Positions 32,135 to 39,587 of a stretch of DNA of 45,643 nucleotides are shown here, piece after piece. The DNA is from an uncultured Paraprevotella sp. Lineage in GTDB: Bacteria; Bacteroidota; Bacteroidia; Bacteroidales; Bacteroidaceae. The stretch lies in NCBI GenBank assembly GCA_944321975.1, contig CALUNJ010000008.1, positions 1 through 45,643 on the forward strand. The letters run 5' to 3'. Position 1 is the first letter of the stretch; every line of letters starts with the position of its first letter. The notes under the pieces were generated by a model. That model searched no databases. It saw nothing but the letters and a program-made list of their open reading frames with translations, and was not told where the DNA came from. The position numbers were made by a program, and so were the translations under genes.

Positions 32135-34930
32135 ATGAGTATAATGAAAAGCAGTTTTTTACCTTTGATTTCTTTTTGGGCCGTTTTCGGCGGTGCATCG
32201 TCCGTCTGCGGGCAAACGGTTTCCGCAAGCGACAATCCGGCGGCACAACCTGTGGCCGACCGTATCGTTCCGTTCCGGATTTCGGATGAAGGCGTAAGGC
32301 ACGAAGTGGAATGGGGAGCCGATGCGGCTTGGATGCACGAACAGAATCTGCGCCGTTGTGTGCTCTTTATGGGAAAGGACAATGTGTCGGTCGTACGGGT
32401 GTCTTTTCAGCCTACTTATCCGCTCGTGGATGGCGACCTGCAGCAGGCCCAAAAGGATGACTTGGCCGAACGGCTCCGCTTGCTTGGATTCTGCAAGGAC
32501 GATGTGAAGCTGACACTCAATTGCGATCATCCTTCTGTGGATGCCGCTTACGTGGAAAATGCCGAGGCGTGGGCGCGACTCATTGACGTGACGGCACGTT
32601 ATTTCGAGGAGGCGGGCTATGACATGGTGTCGGTATCACCCTTTAACGAGCCGGATTTCGGCTGGAACCAATGGCTTCCAGGAAGCCAGGACGGGCAAGG
32701 AGAAGCGCGAAAAGAAGGATTCCGGCAGATCGCAGCCTTGTTGCGTGAGAACCCGCGTTTTGACGGTGTGCGTATCTGCGGCGGCAATACTTTGAATTGC
32801 GACGAGGCTTTGTCGTGGTATGAAACTTTGGGCGATGGCATAGACGAGGGCAACACTCATCAACTGGCTGGCAGTTTTGACAATTTCGCGAATTTCTATA
32901 CCACCGTGCGTACTGACGGGAAGCATGCCACGGCAGACGAGATGCACAACGTGATGGAGGCCATGGTGGGGCTGGAATACGGATTGCAGACCGGTATTTG
33001 GTGGGGACCTGCGGAATTGGCTCGCGGCGAGTTCTGCAAAGCGGCCCATGGCGAGCGGTTGGCTTATGCCGAACATCGCCCGAATTGGACGGCGGCGGCG
33101 GTTTATCGTGCTCCGGACGGCAAAGTGCAGGCTTTTGGCGGGACATCCGAACGTCAGGCCGTGACAACGGTCTACCGTTTCCTTTCGAAAGACCGTGATG
33201 TGTTTTTTGACGGGCACGGCCCGCAACGGGAATACGTGATGGAGTTGCCGGGCGGAACGGGTTACCAATCCGGACAAACGAATGCGGAACGGGTCGTGAA
33301 CATCACGTGGGGGGAAGACGTGCAGCCGGTGGTGGATGGCACGTATGCCGTGGTGAACCGCTCCAGCCGGAGGCTGCTGACAGCCACGGGAAATAATCTT
33401 TCCGTGGCGAACTACACCCGCAACGACGAGTCCCAGCAGTGGATGGTCAATCCTGTGGACGCACGCATTGGCGGTGATTTCAGTTATCACCAGTTGCTGG
33501 CTGTGTCCGGACGTCAGACACTGGATGTGCTGGATTGGAGTTTGGAAGAAGGAGCCAAGGTGATTGCATATACCAATAACAAGAGTGCGAACCAACAGTG
33601 GTATCTGGAATATGCCGGCGACGGATGGTTCCGCATCCGCAACCGCCATAGTTCGCTTTGCCTGCAGGCTTCGGGCTACGAGGTGGTGCAGGGGGCGCCG
33701 TCGGACGATGAGAGTCAGTTGTGGCGTTTCCTGCCCGTGAACGTGCGTCCCAGGATGCGGGAGGTGGATGCTCCCACGGGATTGCGGGCCGAAGCGCGTG
33801 CCTCCTCCGTGCAGTTGGTTTGGAATGCCGGCGAGGACGAGAACGCTACCTTTAGCGTGCTCCGTTCTACGGAAGAAAACGGCACCTATGAATTGATTGC
33901 CAGAGGACTGACTGACACGGCGTTTGTGGACAACAAGGCTGAAGGCGGGGCGACTTACTATTACAAGGTAAAGAGCGTAGACCAATGTCTGAACACTTCG
34001 CCGGCTTCGGTTCCGGTGGCGGCCACGCCGACGGGGGCTGACGAATTGGTGGCGCGTTACGAGTTTGAGGGAAACACTTGCGACACGACTTTCAACCTGA
34101 ATCATGGAGCGGCATCGTCAAAAATGGTTTATGCCGAAGGTAAATCGGGAAGTCTTGCTTTGCAGTTGGATGGTACGGGCGATTTCGTGCAGTTGCCTGC
34201 CCATGTGCCCCATTGCCGGGAAATCACCGTGGCCACATGGGTTTATTGGCAGGGCGGCGACGCATGGCAGCGTGTTTTTGATTTCGGTAACGGGGAAGAT
34301 GAATATATGTTTCTCACCGTGAAATCCGATAATGGGCAGATGCGCTTTGCCGTCAAGAATGGAGGCGAGGAGCAACAGCTGGATGGCGGACGCTTCTCGA
34401 CCCATCGTAAGCATTGGACCCACTTGGCTGTGACGATGGGGGAAAAGGGCGTGTGTCTTTATCTGGATGGCGAACTGGTGGCTTCTTCGGATGCCATTAC
34501 TCTTCGGCCGGACGATTTCAATCCTTTGTTGAACTACGTGGGGCGTAGCCAGTTTGCGGCTGATCCTGTGTTTGACGGGTGTTTTGATGATTTCCGCATT
34601 TATAATCATGCGCTTGATGCTGAAGAAATCGGGCAGCTGGTTAAAGGTTCCACCGGCATAAACCGCACGATGGCCGATGCTCCAGCCGTGTTCGATGTGG
34701 CTCCGTTGCCTGCCGACAAATGGCTTGACGTGCGTTTCCAGGCTGTAGGCACGTCCGAAGACGTGCATTTCCGTGTTTTCAGTATGCAAGGTGGTTCCAT
34801 GCTGTCGGTTCACGGTGTGAACGGTCGGACAACGCAGTTGGATGTGAGCCGTCTGCCCGAAGGGGTCTATGTGTTGGAAGCCCATTGCGGGACAATCTCC
34901 AGCAGCCGGAAATTCACGGTACGGCATTGA
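32135..34930 (+). CDS. Modular secreted glycoside hydrolase (GH30-like clan GH-A) with ricin, Fn3, LamG and sorting tail
   Basis: This is a 931-residue secreted modular enzyme with a signal peptide (residues 1-~30; FLPLISFWAVFGGASSVCGQ). The N-terminal (beta/alpha)8-like domain (~30-400) has VSVSPFNEPDFGW, whose Glu172 in NEP is the expected acid/base of clan GH-A. DEMHNVMEAMVGLEYG and QTGIWWGPAEL are candidates for the nucleophile region, but I cannot fix which glutamate it is. Next come a ricin-type beta-trefoil (~400-545), an Fn3 domain (~546-633), a LamG/concanavalin-like domain (~640-838), and a C-terminal Ig-like tail with RLPEGVYVLEA and a basic end that resembles a type IX secretion sorting domain. 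Start codon: ATG 32135 or ATG 32144. The likely role is cleavage and binding of a complex glycan. The family number and the substrate are uncertain. Confidence 0.8.
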   Translation: MSIMKSSFLPLISFWAVFGGASSVCGQTVSASDNPAAQPVADRIVPFRISDEGVRHEVEWGADAAWMHEQNLRRCVLFMGKDNVSVVRVSFQPTYPLVDGDLQQAQKDDLAERLRLLGFCKDDVKLTLNCDHPSVDAAYVENAEAWARLIDVTARYFEEAGYDMVSVSPFNEPDFGWNQWLPGSQDGQGEARKEGFRQIAALLRENPRFDGVRICGGNTLNCDEALSWYETLGDGIDEGNTHQLAGSFDNFANFYTTVRTDGKHATADEMHNVMEAMVGLEYGLQTGIWWGPAELARGEFCKAAHGERLAYAEHRPNWTAAAVYRAPDGKVQAFGGTSERQAVTTVYRFLSKDRDVFFDGHGPQREYVMELPGGTGYQSGQTNAERVVNITWGEDVQPVVDGTYAVVNRSSRRLLTATGNNLSVANYTRNDESQQWMVNPVDARIGGDFSYHQLLAVSGRQTLDVLDWSLEEGAKVIAYTNNKSANQQWYLEYAGDGWFRIRNRHSSLCLQASGYEVVQGAPSDDESQLWRFLPVNVRPRMREVDAPTGLRAEARASSVQLVWNAGEDENATFSVLRSTEENGTYELIARGLTDTAFVDNKAEGGATYYYKVKSVDQCLNTSPASVPVAATPTGADELVARYEFEGNTCDTTFNLNHGAASSKMVYAEGKSGSLALQLDGTGDFVQLPAHVPHCREITVATWVYWQGGDAWQRVFDFGNGEDEYMFLTVKSDNGQMRFAVKNGGEEQQLDGGRFSTHRKHWTHLAVTMGEKGVCLYLDGELVASSDAITLRPDDFNPLLNYVGRSQFAADPVFDGCFDDFRIYNHALDAEEIGQLVKGSTGINRTMADAPAVFDVAPLPADKWLDVRFQAVGTSEDVHFRVFSMQGGSMLSVHGVNGRTTQLDVSRLPEGVYVLEAHCGTISSSRKFTVRH

Positions 34931-34933
34931 TCT

Positions 34934-34977
34934 GGAAGGCTGAAGGGCATCCCGGAGAAATTGCCCTTCAGCCTTCC
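34934..34977 (+). terminator. Strong hairpin after the modular hydrolase
   Basis: GGAAGGCTGAAGGGCA (34934-34949) pairs exactly with 34962-34977 across a 12-base loop, 4 bases past the stop. No T tract immediately follows, but stem strength makes it a likely terminator. Confidence 0.75.
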
Positions 34978-35051
34978 GGTCAAAAAAGGAAAAGCAGATA
35001 AAGTCCTAATCCCGGGAGATATTGTGCTATGTGGGATAGAGATGAAACGAT

Positions 35052-35059
35052 TATTTTTG
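35052..35059 (+). promoter_or_regulatory. Putative -7 box for the GH97 gene
   Basis: TATTTTTG matches TAnnTTTG and ends 34 bases before the ATG at 35094. No TTTG is evident at -33. Confidence 0.5.
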
Positions 35060-35093
35060 TAGAAATGTGAACCTTTTCAAATCGTTTCATCTC

Positions 35094-36989
35094 ATGAATC
35101 GGATTTATAGTTTTCTTGCCATGGCGTGTGTGTTGCTTGGTGTCATGGCGTTTCCTGCCGGGCTTCGGGCGGAGGGCGGCTCCGTTCTGTCGCCTTCCGG
35201 ACGGCTTCATGTGGAATTGTCCTGTCCTCCCGACGGCGAAGCGGGCTTGTCCGTGCGATGCGGGGGACAAATGCTGTTGCATCATGTCAGGATCGGTCTG
35301 GCTACCAATTTGCGCGATTGGGGCGGACCGCTCACTCTGCACAAGGTCACGTCCCTGCGTTCGCATACGGATGATTACCGCATGCGCACCGGTAAACGTC
35401 TCCATTGCGTGAATCATGCCCATGAGCGCACCTTTGTTTTGCACAACAGTGCGGGAGAAGAATTGGAATTGTCTTTGCGCGTGTATGACGACGGGGTGGC
35501 CTTCCGTTATTTGCTGAAGGCACGGCCACAAGAATGTCTCACGGCTGAATATACGGCTTACGAGGTGCCCGACGGCATGAACCGATGGATGCAGTCCCAC
35601 GTGGTGGGCAACGAAGGATTCTTTCCTTTGCAGACAGACGGTAAGAAAACGGGCGAGTGGGGCTATCCGGCCTTGTTCGAACCGGCAGAGGGGCGTTTCC
35701 TGCTCGTCACGGAATCCGGATTGGGACGAACCCATTGCGGCTCTTTCTTGAGTAACAGGCCCGGAACGCGAAGCCATCGATACCAGGTATGCCCGGTGGA
35801 CCGTGAACTTCCTGTTTCCGGTGTGTGGGCGTCGCCTTGGCGGGTGCTCATCATGGGAACCTTGGCCGACGTGGTGGAATCGACGTTGGTGACGGATGTG
35901 GGAGAGGCTTGCCAGTTGGAAGACACGACCTGGATCCAACCCGGGAAGGCCGCATGGATTTATTGGGCGTACAATCATGGCACACGGGACTACGCACTGG
36001 TGAAGTCCTACATTGATTTGGCGGCAGAGATGCATTGGCCTTATGACTTGATCGACTGGGAATGGGACATGATGGCCCACGGAGGCCATGTGGAGGAGGC
36101 GCTCGCTTATGCCCGCAGCAAAGGAGTGAAGCCCCTGCTTTGGTATAATTCAAGTACAAACTGGATTGGCGACGGCGCCCCCGGCCCGCTCTTTAAACTC
36201 AACAAGAAAGCCGATCGCGCGGAGGAATTTGCCTGGCTGGAATCCCAAGGCGTGTGTGGCATCAAGGTGGATTTCTTCCCGGACGACAGCCTTTCGGTCG
36301 TAAACTATTACCTCGATTTGCTGGAAGATGCCGCACGGCACAAACTTTTGGTGAATCTCCACGGCGGTACGATCCCCAAAGGCTGGCAACGCACTTATCC
36401 TAACCTGATTACGCAGGAAGCCGTCTATGGGGCGGAGTGGTATAATAACAACGCACGGCTGACGCCGCGTGCGGCCTCGCACAATGCCACCTTGCCTTTC
36501 ACCCGCAACGTGATCGGGTCGATGGACTACACGCCCGGTACGTTTTCCGACTCGCAGCATCCGCATGTCACGACTCATGCCCATGAATTGGCTTTGACCG
36601 TGTTGTTCGAGTCTGGCATACAACACATGCCCGACCGTCCGGAAACCTATAAGAATCTGCCCGTGGGAGTGAAAAAACTGCTGGAAACGTTGCCTGCCGC
36701 ATGGGATGATACCCGGTTGCTGGCGGGTTATCCCGGGCAGTCCGTCGTGTTGGCGCGCCGGAAAGGGAACACCTGGTATGTGGCGGGCATCAACGGGAAG
36801 GACCAGCCCGTCCGGCTTCTTTTTGAAACCGTCCGGCTTGGGGTGCCGGCGGGCCGGCAGGCCACCCTCTTTGAAGATGGGGCGGATGGACGCAGTTTTC
36901 GCCTGACGGAGGTTGTCCCCGGGAGCCAGATGGCGGTAGACTGTTTGCCGCGCGGCGGCTTTGTGATGGTGTGGGAAGAGAAGCCCTGA
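35094..36989 (+). CDS. GH97 glycosidase, probable retaining alpha-galactosidase type
   Basis: This 631-residue secreted enzyme has a signal peptide (MNRIYSFLAMACVLLGVMAF then AGLRAE). A beta-sandwich N domain (~30-270) is followed by a (beta/alpha)8 barrel with TTWIQPGKAAWIYW, LIDWEWDMM and GVKPLLWYNSSTN. Asp393 in GIKVDFFPDD sits where the retaining alpha-galactosidase branch of GH97 (e.g. BT1871) has its nucleophile; the inverting SusB type uses a different glutamate pair. TQEAVYGAEWYN contains the glutamate that is likely the acid/base. I start at ATG 35094; a GTG nine codons earlier would place polar residues before the signal. The alpha-galactosidase assignment is reasonable but not proven. 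Confidence 0.88.
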   Translation: MNRIYSFLAMACVLLGVMAFPAGLRAEGGSVLSPSGRLHVELSCPPDGEAGLSVRCGGQMLLHHVRIGLATNLRDWGGPLTLHKVTSLRSHTDDYRMRTGKRLHCVNHAHERTFVLHNSAGEELELSLRVYDDGVAFRYLLKARPQECLTAEYTAYEVPDGMNRWMQSHVVGNEGFFPLQTDGKKTGEWGYPALFEPAEGRFLLVTESGLGRTHCGSFLSNRPGTRSHRYQVCPVDRELPVSGVWASPWRVLIMGTLADVVESTLVTDVGEACQLEDTTWIQPGKAAWIYWAYNHGTRDYALVKSYIDLAAEMHWPYDLIDWEWDMMAHGGHVEEALAYARSKGVKPLLWYNSSTNWIGDGAPGPLFKLNKKADRAEEFAWLESQGVCGIKVDFFPDDSLSVVNYYLDLLEDAARHKLLVNLHGGTIPKGWQRTYPNLITQEAVYGAEWYNNNARLTPRAASHNATLPFTRNVIGSMDYTPGTFSDSQHPHVTTHAHELALTVLFESGIQHMPDRPETYKNLPVGVKKLLETLPAAWDDTRLLAGYPGQSVVLARRKGNTWYVAGINGKDQPVRLLFETVRLGVPAGRQATLFEDGADGRSFRLTEVVPGSQMAVDCLPRGGFVMVWEEKP

Positions 36990-36995
36990 TACGGC

Positions 36996-37035
36996 AGAAA
37001 GGTTGCGCCCGCCACGTGGCGGGCGCAACCTTTCT
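36996..37035. terminator. Perfect 20-bp palindromic terminator between convergent genes
   Basis: The 20-base arm at 36996-37015 is the exact reverse complement of 37016-37035, with the two arms directly abutting. It lies 6 bases after the GH97 stop and 38 bases from the end of the convergent GH2 gene, so it probably terminates both. Confidence 0.8.
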
Positions 37036-37073
37036 TTGCCCGGAATGAGGGCTTCCTGAATAGAAGCGTTTAC

Positions 37074-39563
37074 TTACGGCCTCACTATCTTTATTGTTGC
37101 TGAGTCCTTTTTCAGTCCTTTTGCCCGGGCGGCAACCACGATGTCGCCTTCCGCCCTCCCGGCTTTCACAATGGCCATCGCGCGGCCTTTCCAGGCTTTC
37201 CGTTCGGGCGAGGTGGCCACTACGCAATCCTTTAAGTCTCCGCTGCAGGTGGCCAGCAGGCTGCCTTCACCTTTCAGATCGAAGGTGAGCAGGTTGTCGG
37301 CGTGGGGCACTACGCGTCCTTGTTTGTCTACCACCTCGGCGGTCACGTAGACCAGCGAACGCCCGTCGGCGGTTATTTCCGTCCGGTCGGCGGCCAGCCG
37401 GATGCGGGCGGGCTTTCCGGCCGTTTCCAGGGTGCGCGATTCCGTTTCCTGCCCGTTCTCCACGCCGGCCACGCGCAACGTGCCCGGTTCGTAGGGCAGC
37501 GTGAAGATGGCTTTGAATTCCTCGGCGCGGGTGGTCGCCTTCTCGCCCACCAGTTTGCCGTTCAGGTAAAGGCGCACGGACGGATAGCGGGAATAAATCT
37601 CCACGTCGATGTCCTTGCCCTCATGCCCCGGCCAGTTCCAGCATTCCCATGTGGGCCACACGCTCCAATGCGTTTCCTTGATTTCACCGTGGTAGCCGCT
37701 TGGTTCTTTCACGGAAAGGTGCAGCTTGTTGCGTTCCGGATAGTAAAGCATTTCCCGATAGTAGGAAATCGGTTTGCGCCAGCCTGTCAGGTCGATGTCG
37801 CCGCAGTAAGCGCCATGCCAGGGGAATTGGTTGCGGTAGTAGTGTTCGCCTTCCGATTCGCCCTTATAGTAGAAACGCCCGATGCCCGATTCGCCCAGAT
37901 AGTCGATGCCCGTCCACACGAAGTCGCCGATGATGTAGGGATAGTCGTTCACCCGCGCCCAGTTCCTGAAAGCGTCGCGCGGATAAGACTCCGTCTGCAT
38001 CATGACGCGCGAGGGGACACGTTCGTGGTCCGACGGGCCTTTGTGCATCATGTAGTTATAGCCCACTATGTCGTGCGCGGCGGCCAGCGGGTCGTAAATC
38101 TCCCAATCGCTGTCCCAAGCGGCCAGTGCGGACGTGACAGGGCGCGTGGGGTCGAATTTGCGCACGTAGCCGGCCAGGGCATGTGCCGTGAGCACGGCTT
38201 CGGGAGTCTTGCGCTCGATGATTTCGTTGCCGATGCTCCAGCAGAAGATGGAGGGATGGTTGCGGTCGCGCTTCACCATGGATTCGATGTCCTTCGTCCA
38301 CCATTGGTCGAAATAGATGGAATAGTCATATTTGTTTTTGGCCGAGCGCCAACCGTCGAACGACTCGTCGATGACCAGCAGGCCGAGGCTGTCGCAAGCG
38401 TCAAGGAAAGCCTCGGAAGGAATGTTGTGCGACGTGCGCACGGCGTTGAATCCGGCTTCCTTCAGGAGCCGCACCTTGCGCCATTCCGCGTCGCGGTAGG
38501 CCGCCGCGCCGAGCGGGCCGTTGTCGTGGTGCAGGCAGGCACCGTTCAACTCGATAGGCTTTCCGTTGAGCACCAGTCCGTGGCGGGCGCTGTATTCCAC
38601 CGTGCGCACGCCGAAAGTTTCCTCCGTACGGTCCGCCTCATGCCCAGTCCCGCCTTTGACACTGCATGAAAGGCGGTAGAGCACGGGTGTCTCCGGACTC
38701 CAATATTCCGGTTGTCCCAGGCTGAGCCGCGGGAGCTTGACGGCACGTGTCTCCCCGGCTTCCAATTTGGTCCGGATGGAAAATGTGGCCACGTCTTTCG
38801 CGTTTCCGGGGCTTTGCACACGGCCTTCCAGCGTGATGAGTTCGTCCTTGTCAGACCGGTTGGTCACAGTGGCTTCAATCTCGGCTGTAGCGTTGAGCGG
38901 ATCATCGGCCTTGGCGCGCACCACGACGCCCCACGGCTCGAAATGCACCGCCGGCGTGCGCACGAGTTTCACGTTGCGGTAAATGCCCGATCCGGTGTAC
39001 CAGCGGCAGTTTTTCTGCTGTGAGTTGTCCACGCGCACGGCCAGCACGTTCTCGCCCGGCTTCAGGTAGGGGGTCAGGTCGTGGAAGAAGGAGGAGTAGC
39101 CGTAGGGGCGCACGCCCAGGTTGTGTCCGTTGATGAACACTTCGGCGTTCATATACACGCCTTCGAAATACACGGAGGTCAGCTTTTCTCGTTCCTCGTC
39201 TGGGAGGTTGAACGTCTTGCGGTACCAGCCGATGCCCGCCGGGTAATAGCCCCCGTCGTTGCCCATCGGGTTGTCGATGTGCGGCGCGCCCTCGATGCTC
39301 CAGTCGTGGGGCAGGTCCAGCGTGCGCCACGCCGCGTCGTCGAAGTCCGGGCGCGAGGCTGCAGCCGTGTCTCCCTGGAAGAACTTCCAGCCCTCGTTGA
39401 AATCGACCTCGCGGCTTGTCCGCCATTCCCGGAGGGCCGGTTCGTCACTTTCCGGCGGCGTCATTGCCGCCAGGCCATCCTGTTTGCCACACACGGCAAA
39501 CAGGGCGGCGGCCAGCCACTTCAAGCCGCCCGCCCATTGATTTTTACTCATAGCTTTTTTCAT
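37074..39563 (-). CDS. GH2 glycosidase (beta-galactosidase-like)
   Basis: This 829-residue GH2 enzyme has a basic N terminus and hydrophobic segment (KNQWAGGLKWLAAALFAVCG) acting as a signal peptide. Sugar-binding domain 1 contains LDLPHDWSIEGAP and SVYFEGVYMNAEVFINGHNLG. The catalytic barrel has the acid/base Glu447 in CWSIGNEI and the nucleophile Glu525 in MMQTESYPRD. C-terminal Ig-like modules (DUF4982/Big-type; PYEPGTLRVAGV, ITADGRSLVYVTAEVVDKQG) complete it. The overall form is that of Bacteroides beta-galactosidases. It starts 24 bases after the other GH2 gene, so the two are in one transcription unit. It lacks the sorting-like tail of its neighbour. Confidence 0.92.
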   Translation of the reverse strand: MKKAMSKNQWAGGLKWLAAALFAVCGKQDGLAAMTPPESDEPALREWRTSREVDFNEGWKFFQGDTAAASRPDFDDAAWRTLDLPHDWSIEGAPHIDNPMGNDGGYYPAGIGWYRKTFNLPDEEREKLTSVYFEGVYMNAEVFINGHNLGVRPYGYSSFFHDLTPYLKPGENVLAVRVDNSQQKNCRWYTGSGIYRNVKLVRTPAVHFEPWGVVVRAKADDPLNATAEIEATVTNRSDKDELITLEGRVQSPGNAKDVATFSIRTKLEAGETRAVKLPRLSLGQPEYWSPETPVLYRLSCSVKGGTGHEADRTEETFGVRTVEYSARHGLVLNGKPIELNGACLHHDNGPLGAAAYRDAEWRKVRLLKEAGFNAVRTSHNIPSEAFLDACDSLGLLVIDESFDGWRSAKNKYDYSIYFDQWWTKDIESMVKRDRNHPSIFCWSIGNEIIERKTPEAVLTAHALAGYVRKFDPTRPVTSALAAWDSDWEIYDPLAAAHDIVGYNYMMHKGPSDHERVPSRVMMQTESYPRDAFRNWARVNDYPYIIGDFVWTGIDYLGESGIGRFYYKGESEGEHYYRNQFPWHGAYCGDIDLTGWRKPISYYREMLYYPERNKLHLSVKEPSGYHGEIKETHWSVWPTWECWNWPGHEGKDIDVEIYSRYPSVRLYLNGKLVGEKATTRAEEFKAIFTLPYEPGTLRVAGVENGQETESRTLETAGKPARIRLAADRTEITADGRSLVYVTAEVVDKQGRVVPHADNLLTFDLKGEGSLLATCSGDLKDCVVATSPERKAWKGRAMAIVKAGRAEGDIVVAARAKGLKKDSATIKIVRP

Positions 39564-39587
39564 TTGATTTATTAGTTTATAAGAGGG

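Noticed and set aside
37302..38669. Plus-strand frame of 455 codons opposite the GH2 gene
   Set aside because: Its sequence is the complement of the GH2 catalytic region, where both catalytic glutamates are intact; it has no domain of its own.
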